From: Candidatus Aegiribacteria sp.
GTDB lineage: Bacteria; Fermentibacterota; Fermentibacteria; Fermentibacterales; JCC-6
NCBI GenBank assembly: GCA_013138965.1
Contig: WTBT01000038.1
Coordinates: forward strand, 1-52,864
Length of the DNA: 52,864 nt
Reading direction: 5' to 3'
Made by a program: the position numbers and the translations under genes. Shown in pieces: positions 1-8,788 of this stretch. A model generated the notes under the pieces. The model had not been told where the DNA came from. It searched no databases and saw only the letters and a program-made list of their open reading frames with translations. Each line of letters opens with the position of its first letter. Positions within the stretch are counted from its first letter, which is position 1.

Positions 1-2
1 CC

Positions 3-626
3 GGACCTGTGCCTGATCACATAATCGAGGCTGACGGGAACGGCTGGATCGAGGTCGACCCTGACGCTATCGACGACGGCTTCAACGGTGCACTCGCGCG
101 GGTGAGAACCGAGAAAATCGTTTCTGGTGGAGTAGCACCCGGCAGCGGCGCCGGTACGACACCTGCTAATGCGAAGAACGGCGCCCTGGTGAAGCTCATC
201 TTTGAGACCACGACCGATCCGACCGACCCGACAAAGACTATCAGGCAATTCTTTACCGTAACCATTCTGGTCAACAACTGGCAGGAAGTGCGCCAGTTGA
301 GTCTGGTCGAGTTTCAGTCTGGATCAGCAGGTTCCTGCACTGGCCTCACCACTGGTGTGACCATCCTCTATACAATCGATCACGAGTGCATCGACGAGTG
401 GAAGGTTGATATGAGCAGTGCCGCCAGCTCGTCCGGGTGGTCTGAACCCGTCGGGTTGCCTCTGGGAAACACGCCACGGGGGGTAGCCATGACCAACCCG
501 ACCATTCCCACAACCACATGGCCAAAATGCTCCTACAGCGTCCATCTGAGCTCCCGCAGAGCCCTCACTGATGGTGAGAACAACGACGATATGAATACCA
601 AAACGGTTACCTTCTGCAAGGTCTGA
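3..626 (+). CDS. Hypothetical protein, C-terminal part (5' end off the window)
   Basis: The frame is open to the left edge of the window (GGA at 3, CCT at 6, then a GTG at 9), so this is probably the 3' part of a longer gene. About 205 residues are visible, rich in Ser, Thr, Gly, Asp and Pro with alternating beta-type hydrophobic stretches and a Cys in LYTIDHECIDEW and near the C-terminus (FCKV). No membrane segment and no sorting tail is seen. The composition suggests an extracellular or surface beta-rich protein, but I do not recognise a family. G/C-rich codon choice looks somewhat stronger than in the genes to the right. It ends with TGA and is followed by a hairpin at 646-681. Confidence 0.5.
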   Translation, partial: GPVPDHIIEADGNGWIEVDPDAIDDGFNGALARVRTEKIVSGGVAPGSGAGTTPANAKNGALVKLIFETTTDPTDPTKTIRQFFTVTILVNNWQEVRQLSLVEFQSGSAGSCTGLTTGVTILYTIDHECIDEWKVDMSSAASSSGWSEPVGLPLGNTPRGVAMTNPTIPTTTWPKCSYSVHLSSRRALTDGENNDDMNTKTVTFCKV

Positions 627-1004
627 GTACACCGTCCACTTTCTGCCCGGAGTGAAGCTCGTTGCGCGGGCTCACTCCGGGAGAGCCTTTACGGCGTAAC
701 GATGTCGAAGCCGATACTGATCAGGCTTGAACGTGCTGCCAGCCAGCATTCCTCTATCCAGGCACTTCCTCCAGGCCCCGGCAGGCAGGGCTGCCATAGT
801 ACCAATCTATAACATGATTACTGAAAATAAAGTTTCCTGTTACTCTGAAACCTTTACAGGCGATTTCGGTTCGACCGAAGCCTGTCATTGATTCCATCAG
901 ATATTCCCGCCAAGTATGATAATTCAGACAACATCATACAGCAGGAAGTATATTAAACATAATTCAAAGGTATCATCAGTCATCTGTAGTGAAAGGAGTT
1001 TTCG
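627..1004. other. Intergenic region with a second structured hairpin
   Basis: This 378-bp gap holds no convincing gene. Besides the hairpin at 646-681 it contains a strong imperfect stem-loop at 856-885: ACAGGC (856-861), a 3-nt bulge GAT, TTCGGT (865-870), loop TCG, ACCGAA (874-879), GCCTGT (880-885), i.e. 12 paired bases. No T-run follows on either strand. The part from about 900 on is A/T-rich and should contain the promoter of rqcH; a good ribosome-binding site AAAGGAG lies at 992-998. Confidence 0.5.
646..681 (+). terminator. Terminator-like hairpin after the first gene
   Basis: A perfect 10-bp inverted repeat: CCCGGAGTGA at 646-655 pairs with TCACTCCGGG at 672-681 around a 16-nt loop, starting 20 nt after the TGA of the upstream gene. 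The downstream bases (AGAGCCTTTACGG) contain only a short T stretch, so it is not a textbook intrinsic terminator; a transcript-end stabilising hairpin is equally possible. Confidence 0.5.
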
Positions 1005-2594
1005 GTGGACGGTGTTTTTCTGAGTGCCCTGCTGCCGCCCCTGAAAGACCTGATTCTAAACAGGGAATGCAGGAAGATCGGCTGTCCCTCAAGGGATGGT
1101 TTCGGCCTTATGTTCAACGAAGGTGTTCTTGTTCTGAATGCCAGACCGGATTCTCCGGGGCTCACCTGGAGCAGCGCTGTAAATATGACAGAACTGCCTT
1201 CTCCGGTATGGAGCCATCATCTTGAAGGGGCTGAAGTCATGGATCTACTTCAGCCGGGTGCGGACAGGGTACTGCATATATGCTTCAGAAGCGGTCTTCT
1301 CTACGGCAATTCAGACGTTACTCTTATTTTTGAGATTACCGGCAGGAACGCCAACGTTATTCTTCAAAGGAATGAAGACAGCAGGATTCTTGCCTGTCAC
1401 CGAAAGGTTTCCACCCGCATAAGCAGGTACAGAACCGTAGCCCCCGGACAAGTATATGTACCACCGCCATCTTCGGGCCTGTCTCCCGGGTTCTGGAGTT
1501 CTTCCATTGAACTGAGAGAATCTATTGAAAATACTAATGATTCTCCTGCATTACTGTACAAAATGCTTGAGGGTGTAGGGCCGGTTACCGCCGGAGCCCT
1601 GATCCGCCATGCAAGGATCAGTAAGATGCCGCTGATCGAAGCGGTGACGAAACTGGAGAAAGCTCTGATGGAACAGGATTTCAGTCCCTGGGAGAGCCCC
1701 GATGGCCCCCTGCCAATAGAGCTGGGCGAGGGAGAACCAATAATAGACCCGCTTTCCATAAGGATGACCGGAGAATCAACCGGCATCAGGAAAGACAGGC
1801 TTGAAACATGGACAGCAATTCTCCGAAAAAGGATATCGGTGCTGCGCAGAAGACTTGCGGGTGTAATGACCGCCATGGATCAACTTGTATCTCCCGAGAA
1901 GTACAGAACATGGGGTAACCTGCTTCTCTCAGCAGGGGATAATTCAAGAAAAGGCCTCGAAGAGATAGAGCTGAAGGACTGGAACGGATGCGAGCATAGA
2001 ATCCCACTGAAACCTTTCAGATCCCTCAAATCCAATGCCGCCAGGTTTTTCAGGAAGGCATCCAATACGGGAAAGGAAAAGCGCAATCTTGAAGAACATA
2101 AGCTTAATGCGCTGAATGAAATAGAATCTCTGGAGATGTCTCTCTCCGAGGCACCTGACCTTACAGTTGACGAACTTGAAGCACACCTCAGGAATCACAG
2201 AAAGAAAGTTCGCGATCAGGATGACCGGAGGAAAAGGATAGAGGCGAAATTGCTCAGCGGCGGCTGGAGGTGCTTCGCCGGAAGAAATGCCCGGGAGAAC
2301 GAAGAGGTTACCTTCAAAATGGGAAAACGGGGCGATCTATGGTTCCATGCAAGAGGTTATCCGGGTGCCCATGTGATTCTTAAACTCGATGGAAGGACGG
2401 ACAACCCGCCTGGTGAGATAATACTTGAAGCAGCGGTTGAGGCTGCAGGGAGGTGCGGAGCCTCCTCCGGAGTGATCCCTGTTGACTATACCAGGGTTCA
2501 GTATGTTAACCGCAGAAGAAAGGGAAAACCGGGACAGGTTGTATACTCCAGGGAGAAAACTGTTTTTGTGGACCTGGACAGAAAGGGAAGATAA
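1005..2594 (+). CDS. rqcH: RqcH-type NFACT protein (Rqc2/FbpA homolog)
   Basis: Bacterial ribosome-associated quality-control factor: RqcH-family proteins bind stalled 50S-peptidyl-tRNA complexes and direct alanine tailing. The 529-residue protein has the expected order: NFACT-N domain (about 1-200) with the conserved Asp-Arg pair at D87-R88 (QPGADRVLHICF), a helix-hairpin-helix-like segment (MLEGVGPVTAGAL, about 185), a charged coiled-coil middle (about 270-410), and a C-terminal NFACT-R/DUF814 domain with KRGDLWFHARGYPGAHVIL and VDYTRVQYVNRRRKGKPGQV. The start is GTG with AAAGGAG six bases upstream. It is followed one base later by the cyclic-nucleotide-binding protein, so both are likely co-transcribed. 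Family is clear; the biochemical role is inferred from family. Confidence 0.93.
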   Translation: MDGVFLSALLPPLKDLILNRECRKIGCPSRDGFGLMFNEGVLVLNARPDSPGLTWSSAVNMTELPSPVWSHHLEGAEVMDLLQPGADRVLHICFRSGLLYGNSDVTLIFEITGRNANVILQRNEDSRILACHRKVSTRISRYRTVAPGQVYVPPPSSGLSPGFWSSSIELRESIENTNDSPALLYKMLEGVGPVTAGALIRHARISKMPLIEAVTKLEKALMEQDFSPWESPDGPLPIELGEGEPIIDPLSIRMTGESTGIRKDRLETWTAILRKRISVLRRRLAGVMTAMDQLVSPEKYRTWGNLLLSAGDNSRKGLEEIELKDWNGCEHRIPLKPFRSLKSNAARFFRKASNTGKEKRNLEEHKLNALNEIESLEMSLSEAPDLTVDELEAHLRNHRKKVRDQDDRRKRIEAKLLSGGWRCFAGRNARENEEVTFKMGKRGDLWFHARGYPGAHVILKLDGRTDNPPGEIILEAAVEAAGRCGASSGVIPVDYTRVQYVNRRRKGKPGQVVYSREKTVFVDLDRKGR

Positions 2595-2595
2595 T

Positions 2596-3078
2596 ATGAA
2601 CAGTGAATTCGCACAGGAGCATCTCGACGTATTCAGTTCCGCTTACCTCTTCCGGGATCTGAAACCTGAAGAACTCGACTCTTTCGTCAGTAACGCCCAG
2701 TATTCAGACTATGTTCCCAACAGTGTGATCATCAGGGAGGATGACCAGGGTGAATATCTCTACCTGATCCTGTCCGGCAAAGTCCGTGTCACAAAAAGAA
2801 CCTACGAGCGGATCGAGCAGATACTTGGAATTCTGGAAACAGGGGATTTCTTCGGTGAGATGGTCCTTCTTGACCGCAGGAGCAGAAGTGCCTCCGTATA
2901 CGCGCACACAAGGGTGGAATTGGCCAAGATCCAGCATTCTAAGGTAGCCTCAATACTTAATGAAAATCCCAGAATAGGCCTGAAAGTGCTTCGCGCTTTC
3001 TCAGAGGTTATTTCCATCAGACTGCGTAACGCCAACGATAAGCTGAGGTCACTGCCCTTTATCGAAAGAAGCTTCTGA
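2596..3078 (+). CDS. Stand-alone cyclic nucleotide-binding domain protein
   Basis: A 160-residue protein made almost entirely of one cNMP-binding (CAP_ED) beta-barrel: YLFRDLKPEELDSF at the N-terminal helix and the phosphate-binding cassette GDFFGEMVLLDRRSRSASV with its FGE and Arg-Ser-Ala elements. No HTH, kinase or channel domain is attached, so it would act as a regulatory sensor through a partner. The frame is open further upstream, but ATG at 2596 directly after the rqcH stop, with GGGAAG in front, is the sensible start. The next gene, cdd, begins two bases after its stop, so it sits inside a three-gene operon. The ligand cannot be told from sequence. Confidence 0.85.
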   Translation: MNSEFAQEHLDVFSSAYLFRDLKPEELDSFVSNAQYSDYVPNSVIIREDDQGEYLYLILSGKVRVTKRTYERIEQILGILETGDFFGEMVLLDRRSRSASVYAHTRVELAKIQHSKVASILNENPRIGLKVLRAFSEVISIRLRNANDKLRSLPFIERSF

Positions 3079-3080
3079 GA

Positions 3081-3458
3081 ATGAGCGAGCTTACCGAAGA
3101 ACTTCTTGCGAAGGCGAAGGAAGCAGTTTCGAGCTGTTACTGTCCATATTCAGGGTTTCATGTAACCGCGGTTATTGAGGATGACAAGGGTGGGCTGCAT
3201 ATAGGAGTCAACGTCGAGAATTCCTCCTACGGACTTACCATCTGTGCCGAAAGAGCAGCGGTTTTCTCAGCAGTCTCATGCGGACAAAAGAAATTCAGAA
3301 GGATTCTGATATACTCACCTGACGGTGATCCGGTGCCCTGCGGAGCCTGCAGGCAGGTGCTTGCCGAGTTCTGCGACGATGATTTCCCTGTAATGCTGGC
3401 AACACCCGGCACTGTCAAGCATTACTCTCTGGCAGAACTGCTCCCCCACCGCTTCTAA
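3081..3458 (+). CDS. cdd: Cytidine deaminase
   Basis: Small homotetrameric-type cytidine deaminase (125 residues, usual length for that class) converting cytidine/deoxycytidine to uridine/deoxyuridine in pyrimidine salvage. The zinc site is intact: Cys55 and the proton-shuttling Glu57 in TICAERAA, and Cys87/Cys90 in PCGACRQVL; the substrate-binding VNVENSSYG motif lies at 44-51. Last gene of the rqcH operon, two bases after the preceding stop. It converges with tex; the short gap (3459-3506) is T-rich (ATTTTTTATTTA) but shows no clear stem. Confidence 0.95.
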   Translation: MSELTEELLAKAKEAVSSCYCPYSGFHVTAVIEDDKGGLHIGVNVENSSYGLTICAERAAVFSAVSCGQKKFRRILIYSPDGDPVPCGACRQVLAEFCDDDFPVMLATPGTVKHYSLAELLPHRF

Positions 3459-3506
3459 GGCCGGGCTTACCTTTCTAACCTATTTTTTATTTATTATATA
3501 ATTGTA

Positions 3507-5648
3507 TTATCTGTTTTCAATTCCTGTCATGGAAAGGGATATACGGCTTCTCTTGATGTCAACCTCAAGAACCCTTACCATGAGCTTCTCACCTGCAGAG
3601 ACTATATCCGCGGGGTTTCTGACGAATCTATCCGCCATCTGACTTATGTGAACAAGCCCATCCTGATGTACCCCCACGTCTACGAAAGCACCGAAATTAG
3701 TAACATTTGTCACTATGCCGGGAAGTATCATACCCTCCTCAAGATCCTTAATGTCATGTACATTGGCAAAACTGAACACCTGGAAAGATTTCCTGGGATC
3801 TCTGCCTGGTTTTTCCAGCTCTTTCATGATATCACGCAGAGTTGGAAGACCAGTTTTCCCGTCTACAAAATCTTTCAGATCTATCGTTTTCCGTGCATTC
3901 TCCGACTGCATCAGTTCCGCAACACTCAGACCTTTCGATCCAGCCATCCGTTCCACCACGGAATAGCTTTCGGGATGAACACCGCTTGCATCCAGCGGGT
4001 TCTGCCCATTTCTGATCCTGAGAAATCCGGCGGACTGCTCGAATGCAATCGGCCCGAGACCTGAAACTTCAAGCAGTTGCTGACGACTGAGAAATGACCC
4101 GTTTTTCTCACTCCATTTAACAATATTCCTTGAAACCCGTTCAGTAAGACCGGATACGTAGGATAGAAGCTGGGGACTTGCGGTATTGAGATCGACTCCG
4201 ACACTGTTCACACAACTCTCAACTGTGTCATCAAGAGCCTTCTGGAGTTTTCTGCTGTCCACATCGTGCTGATACTGGCCAACTCCGATAGACTTTGGAT
4301 CGATCTTAACAAGTTCCGCCAGGGGATCCTGAAGCCTTCTCCCAATCGAGATAGCTCCCCTGACAGTAAGATCAAAGTCGGGAAATTCTTCCCGCGCAAC
4401 CTTGGAGGCTGAATAGACGGATGCGCCGCTCTCATTTACCGGAATGACCTTAATATCCTCCCGCAGACCTGTCTCTCCCAGGAATGCTTCGGTTTCCCTT
4501 CCGGCAGTACCGTTTCCCACCCCAATGAATTCCTGTCCGAATTCCTCTATCAGTCCGATTACGGTCTTCACAGCCTCCGACCTCTTGGCTTCGGACATGA
4601 AGGGGAAAATCGTCGTGTTATACTCAACCGCTCCCTGTGAATTGAGACAAACAAGTTTGCAGCCTGTCCTGAAACCCGGGTCAATGGCCAGAACACCTTT
4701 CGGGCCCAGCGGCGGAGCGAGCAGGAGTTCTCTAAGGTTGGAGGTGAATACCATTATTGCCTCATCATCGGCCGCTTCCTTACTTCTCAAACGGGTCTCC
4801 GTCTCCATTGATGGAGCAAGAAGTCTGCGGAAACCATCCAATGCAGCCTCAGATATTACTTTCCCCTCAGCGGTATCAGGATTCAGGCATACCGCTGAAA
4901 GGATAATATCCAACGCCCTCTCGAGTGAAACGGTTATCCTCAGTGACAGAATCTTTTTATCTTCTCCCCTGCGCATTGCGAGAACCCTGTGAGATGGAGT
5001 AGCGCGCAGAGATTCATTCCACTCAAAATAATTCCTGAATTTCGATCCTTCCTCTTCCATTCCAGAAACCACTCGACATTCATAACTGCCGGTATCCCAG
5101 TAAAGCTTTCGCATGGAGTCTCTGATCTCAGCGTTATGTGCCAGGTCTTCCGCAATAATATCCCGGGCTCCGGAGACAGCGTCTTCTGCCGTTTCAACGC
5201 CTTTCTCGGAATCCATGTATTCACGGGCATACAGAAAAGGATCATCACCCTCCTGAAGCAGTATCCTCTGTGCCAGGGGTTCCAGCCCTTTCTCGCGTGC
5301 TTTTGTGGCTCTGGTCCTTCTTCTCGGGCGGAAAGGGAGGTAGATATCCTCAAGAGAGGTAATAGTACACGCACTGCCGATCTTTTCACTTAACTCGGCT
5401 GTTAGAAGCTCCCGCTCACCCAGTGACCGCAGTATGGCATTTCGTCTCTCATCAAGCTTTTCAAGCTGTTCCAGTCTGTCCCGGACAGTCATGACGGAAA
5501 CTTCATCCATGCTTCCGGTAGCTTCTTTTCGATACCTTGCGATAAAGGGTATAGTAGCTCCGTCTGCAAGCAAGGATGCAACTGCGGCAATGTGCATCCT
5601 GCTCAATTTTGTTTCAAAGGATATCTTCTCAAAATGAATGCTCTGCAT
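3507..5648 (-). CDS. tex: Tex-family RNA-binding protein (YhgF-like)
   Basis: A 713-residue homolog of Tex, a conserved nucleic-acid-binding protein linked to transcription and RNA handling. Visible in order: N-terminal helical Tex core (ARYRKEATGSMDE, YLPFRPRRRTRATKAREKGL), the YqgF/RNase-H-like domain beginning VLAIDPGFRTGCKLV, the two helix-hairpin-helix modules (VGVDLNTASPQLLSYVSGL; LLEVSGLGPIAFEQSAGFLR) and a C-terminal S1 domain (GIVTNVTNFGAFVDVGVHQD, ending ISLSMTGIENR). Length is close to the family norm. The ATG at 5648 fits the family start. It lies 49 bp downstream of the PC4-like gene on the same strand, suggesting co-transcription of two nucleic-acid-binding proteins. Confidence 0.95.
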   Translation of the reverse strand: MQSIHFEKISFETKLSRMHIAAVASLLADGATIPFIARYRKEATGSMDEVSVMTVRDRLEQLEKLDERRNAILRSLGERELLTAELSEKIGSACTITSLEDIYLPFRPRRRTRATKAREKGLEPLAQRILLQEGDDPFLYAREYMDSEKGVETAEDAVSGARDIIAEDLAHNAEIRDSMRKLYWDTGSYECRVVSGMEEEGSKFRNYFEWNESLRATPSHRVLAMRRGEDKKILSLRITVSLERALDIILSAVCLNPDTAEGKVISEAALDGFRRLLAPSMETETRLRSKEAADDEAIMVFTSNLRELLLAPPLGPKGVLAIDPGFRTGCKLVCLNSQGAVEYNTTIFPFMSEAKRSEAVKTVIGLIEEFGQEFIGVGNGTAGRETEAFLGETGLREDIKVIPVNESGASVYSASKVAREEFPDFDLTVRGAISIGRRLQDPLAELVKIDPKSIGVGQYQHDVDSRKLQKALDDTVESCVNSVGVDLNTASPQLLSYVSGLTERVSRNIVKWSEKNGSFLSRQQLLEVSGLGPIAFEQSAGFLRIRNGQNPLDASGVHPESYSVVERMAGSKGLSVAELMQSENARKTIDLKDFVDGKTGLPTLRDIMKELEKPGRDPRKSFQVFSFANVHDIKDLEEGMILPGIVTNVTNFGAFVDVGVHQDGLVHISQMADRFVRNPADIVSAGEKLMVRVLEVDIKRSRISLSMTGIENR

Positions 5649-5697
5649 TATTACTCTTTCAGAAACCGTATGGATCCTGCATCAACTGACTGGCAAT

Positions 5698-5910
5698 CTA
5701 CCCCAGCTCTTCAAGCGCATTGTTTATCGCATCTCGAACCTGAACCATAACTTCGGGCACCAATGTAAGCCCCTTACGAGTGGGCTTCCAGTCTCCTTTA
5801 TCATCCATATAATAAATCCTGGCACCTATGTACTGATTCCCCTTGAATTCGGAGAGCTCAATTCTGATCATATCCTCCCCTTTTTCTATATCCTTGATTG
5901 CCTTCTCCAC
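5698..5910 (-). CDS. PC4/YdbC-like ssDNA-binding protein
   Basis: A 70-residue protein matching the transcriptional coactivator p15/PC4 fold: IRIELSEFKGNQYIGARIYY followed by WKPTRKGLTLVPEV and a C-terminal helix VRDAINNALEEL. Bacterial members bind single-stranded DNA and are thought to act in transcription or repair. The GTG at 5910 has GGAGG four bases upstream; an internal ATG at 5871 also has GGGGAGG but only two bases away, so the GTG is preferred though a 57-residue form is possible. Located between nrdJ and tex on the same strand. Confidence 0.85.
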   Translation of the reverse strand: MEKAIKDIEKGEDMIRIELSEFKGNQYIGARIYYMDDKGDWKPTRKGLTLVPEVMVQVRDAINNALEELG

Positions 5911-5930
5911 AATTCCTCCATTCAGTGTTG

Positions 5931-5950
5931 CAACCCGCTGATTCGGGTTG
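5931..5950 (-). promoter_or_regulatory. Small hairpin upstream of the PC4-like gene
   Basis: CAACCCG (5931-5937) and CGGGTTG (5944-5950) form a perfect 7-bp stem with a 6-nt loop, about 20 bases ahead of the GTG start of the PC4-like gene and inside the nrdJ-PC4 gap. It could be a 3'-end hairpin of the nrdJ transcript or a leader element. No T-run follows. Confidence 0.35.
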
Positions 5951-6083
5951 AACCGGAAGTCTAATGAAAAAGGCAGGTGAAATGCAAGCCCGGTTCCACT
6001 CTGCGGATCAATCGCAGGAATCGCTGCCGGTCAAATCAGAAGATCAATTATTGTCTGATGAATATCCGGAAGGGCGGGTTTTA

Positions 6084-8489
6084 TCAACCGCACTCGGAAT
6101 AGCCGCAATTGAGAGCGCAGGCAACACATCCTGATTCATATTTGAGAGGTCCTCCGCATGTGGGACATGCTCCAGCAAGGTTTTCGGCAACCTCTTCATC
6201 GTTCAAATCGGCATCACTTATATTGGCGTTTTCCTCTTCCCGTACCGATTCAATGGACTGAATGGTGTCCGTGTTGTCTGATACATGCATCTTTTCATCG
6301 ACATACCATTCGATTGTCTGCCCGATAGCATCAGCGCATGAAAGAATTCTGTTGCCGCCCTGCCAGACGATTCTATGGCAGCTTATTCCCTTAAGCTCCT
6401 TAACTATAGCCTCTGGTCTGATGCCGGATCTCAAAGCAAGAGAAATGAGCCTGCTTATCGCTTCAGACTGGCTGGCGGCACACCCGCCTGCTTTTCCCAT
6501 CTGTGAAAACAGTTCAACCGGACCATTCTCATCCATGTTTATAGTTATATACAGTTTTCCGCAACCGGTTCTGATTCTTCTTGTTATTCCTGAAGTTACG
6601 TCTCCCCTGTCCCGTGGACCTATGGGAACTGACGGTAGAACAACACCATCGGTCTTTTCAGCTTCCTTTGATTTAGCAAGGTTAAGGACCTGTTTATCCC
6701 TGCTCTTATCCCGGTAGACTGTAACACCTTTGCACCCAAGCCTTCGTGAAAGTTTGAAAACCTCAGCTACACTTTTGCGCGAAGCATTCTCAGGAAGATT
6801 CACTGTTTTTGAAACAGCGTTATCAGTGTATTTCTGGAAAGCCGCCTGCATTCTTACGTGGTATGCGGGAGAGATATCATGAGACGTGACAAATAACCTC
6901 TGAATATCCCTGGGAATCTCCAGGATTCCCTGACAGGTCCCCGACTCAGCGACATGCTCAAATACTTCTTCTGAGAAGAAGTCCCGTTCCCTGGCAATTC
7001 TGCTGAATTCGGGTACTACTTCATGCAGCTCATCATTCTCGTCCAGAAGGTTGCATCTTGTGAAAACGAGAGCGAACACGGGTTCAATACCGCCCGAACA
7101 GCCTGCAAGGATACTGATTGAACCGGTTGGAGCTATTGTAGTGACAGTTGCATTACGTACCGGTGGCATATGCTTGCTGTCGTGCACACTTCCCTTGAAA
7201 TTTGGAAACGGCCCCCTTTCCTTTGCCAGGTCAACACTTGCTTTTCTTGCCTTTTCCGCAACGAAACTCATAAGTTCTTCAGCGAATAGCAGTGCTTCCT
7301 CGGAATCGTACGGTATTCCCAGCTTGAAAAGAAGATCGGCAAAGCCCATAATACCAAGGCCTATTTTTCGGTTGCCTGCCACCATTTCAGCAATCTCCGG
7401 AAGAGGATAGCGATTGATCTCAATGACATCGTCCAGAAATCTGACAGCAGTACTCACAGTTGTTTCAAGCCTGTTCCAGTTCATTCTGAATTTGCCGCTT
7501 TCGCTCCTGTCTGTCATGACAGAAACGTTAACAGAGCCTAGATTGCACGCTTCGTACGGAAGCAGCGGCTGCTCTCCACATGGATTTGTGGCTTCAATTT
7601 CAGCAATATGCGGGGTAGGGTTCGCGTCGTTCATACGGTCAATGAAGATCAAACCCGGTTCCCCTGAATTCCAGGCAGAGTCAACAATGGAGTCGAATAC
7701 TTCATTTGCATCTTTTGAATCGACTATCATACCGTTTCTGGGATTGACAATATTGTACTTTGATCCCCTTTCGACAGCATCCATGAATTCATCGGTAGCC
7801 GCAACCGAGAGGTTGAAGTTATTCAGCTTATCCATATTACGTTTCACGTTGATGAATTCGTCAATGTCCGGATGATCCACCCTGAGAACCGCCATGTTCG
7901 CTCCCCGGCGTACTCCCCCCTGCTTGACAGTTTCGGTGGCCTGGTCAAAAACATTCATGAAGGATATCGGACCGCTGGAAATACCCTTTGTTGACATTAC
8001 GGTATCATTGGCAGGGCGAATCTTCGAGAATGAGAATCCTGTTCCCCCGCCACTTTTATGAATCAGAGCAGTATTCTTAACAGCGGAAAATATGCTTTCC
8101 ATGCTGTCTTCAACAGGAAGAACGAAGCATGCTGAAAGCTGACCGAGTTGCCGTCCAGCGTTCATAAGTGTTGGAGAATTGGGAAAGAATTCCTTTTTCG
8201 CGATCATATTATAGAATGCTACCGTTATCTGTTGAACATCATTCCCGAACTTCTCCTCTGCCGATGCGACTGCCTCGGCAACACGAAGAAGCATGTCCGC
8301 GGGTTTCTCAAGGATCTCCCCGGATGCTGATCTCTTCAGGTAACGTTTCCTCAGAACGATGTGCGCGTTGTCGGTGAACTCAGGTTCAATCAGATCTTTG
8401 AAGTCTGGTGAAGGCCTGTCTCCTTCAACAGCCTGTTCTCTGCTGTCCGTTTGTGAGAACAAATCACTTTGCAGATGGAACTCCGCCAA
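6084..8489 (-). CDS. nrdJ: Vitamin B12-dependent (class II) ribonucleotide reductase
   Basis: Adenosylcobalamin-dependent reductase that makes deoxyribonucleotides without oxygen or a separate radical subunit. The 801-residue protein has the class II core with FFPNSPTLMNAGR, the N-terminal redox Cys121 (LSACFVLPVEDSM), the active-site N-x-C-x-E motif at Asn302-Cys304-Glu306 (TNPCGEQPLLPYEACNLGS) and APTGSISILAGCSGGIEP. The tail has the TSCPxC-like zinc/redox cysteines (ACPTCGGPL ... CVACALNCGYSECG), typical of NrdJ with the extra C-terminal module. The start is TTG at 8489, supported by GGAGG six bases upstream. I looked for a cobalamin riboswitch in the 5' region and saw none. Confidence 0.96.
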   Translation of the reverse strand: MAEFHLQSDLFSQTDSREQAVEGDRPSPDFKDLIEPEFTDNAHIVLRKRYLKRSASGEILEKPADMLLRVAEAVASAEEKFGNDVQQITVAFYNMIAKKEFFPNSPTLMNAGRQLGQLSACFVLPVEDSMESIFSAVKNTALIHKSGGGTGFSFSKIRPANDTVMSTKGISSGPISFMNVFDQATETVKQGGVRRGANMAVLRVDHPDIDEFINVKRNMDKLNNFNLSVAATDEFMDAVERGSKYNIVNPRNGMIVDSKDANEVFDSIVDSAWNSGEPGLIFIDRMNDANPTPHIAEIEATNPCGEQPLLPYEACNLGSVNVSVMTDRSESGKFRMNWNRLETTVSTAVRFLDDVIEINRYPLPEIAEMVAGNRKIGLGIMGFADLLFKLGIPYDSEEALLFAEELMSFVAEKARKASVDLAKERGPFPNFKGSVHDSKHMPPVRNATVTTIAPTGSISILAGCSGGIEPVFALVFTRCNLLDENDELHEVVPEFSRIARERDFFSEEVFEHVAESGTCQGILEIPRDIQRLFVTSHDISPAYHVRMQAAFQKYTDNAVSKTVNLPENASRKSVAEVFKLSRRLGCKGVTVYRDKSRDKQVLNLAKSKEAEKTDGVVLPSVPIGPRDRGDVTSGITRRIRTGCGKLYITINMDENGPVELFSQMGKAGGCAASQSEAISRLISLALRSGIRPEAIVKELKGISCHRIVWQGGNRILSCADAIGQTIEWYVDEKMHVSDNTDTIQSIESVREEENANISDADLNDEEVAENLAGACPTCGGPLKYESGCVACALNCGYSECG

Positions 8490-8676
8490 CTACACCCTCC
8501 CGACCCTTGAAAATACATGAGTAACACAATACAAATATTTTAAACATCAATTGATCTGCATTTCTTGAATTAATCCCTATTGCTACCAAATATGGGATTA
8601 AAGCTGCTATGTAAACCCAGATCAAATACACAATAAATAAAACCTGCCGACAAAGGTAGACTATCAATATTTTGTA

Positions 8677-8764
8677 CCGTTGGCAAGGGGCCACTACTAC
8701 AGGTAGTGCTGAGCGGTAACCCATTGGCATGTGTATGGTTCGTTTGCTAGTTTACAGCCAACGG
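8677..8764 (+). promoter_or_regulatory. Possible structured leader of the sigma-factor operon
   Basis: Just upstream of the sigma factor, CCGTTGGC (8677-8684) is perfectly complementary to GCCAACGG (8757-8764). Between them lie a 6-bp hairpin CACTAC/GTAGTG (8692-8708, loop TACAG) and a weaker CCAT/ATGG or AACC/GGTT stem (8718-8740). Together they could fold as a closed multi-branch RNA ending about 15 nt before the Shine-Dalgarno GGAG at 8780. This is hand-folded; no known riboswitch class is recognised, and the rest of the 8490-8788 gap shows nothing else. Confidence 0.3.
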
Positions 8765-8788
8765 AAAGCATACCTGTTTGGAGTAATT

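Noticed and set aside
8490-8730. Cobalamin riboswitch upstream of the B12-dependent reductase
   Set aside because: I read the minus strand for a B12 box and the usual conserved stems and found none; the only structure there is a hairpin that fits the divergent sigma gene better.
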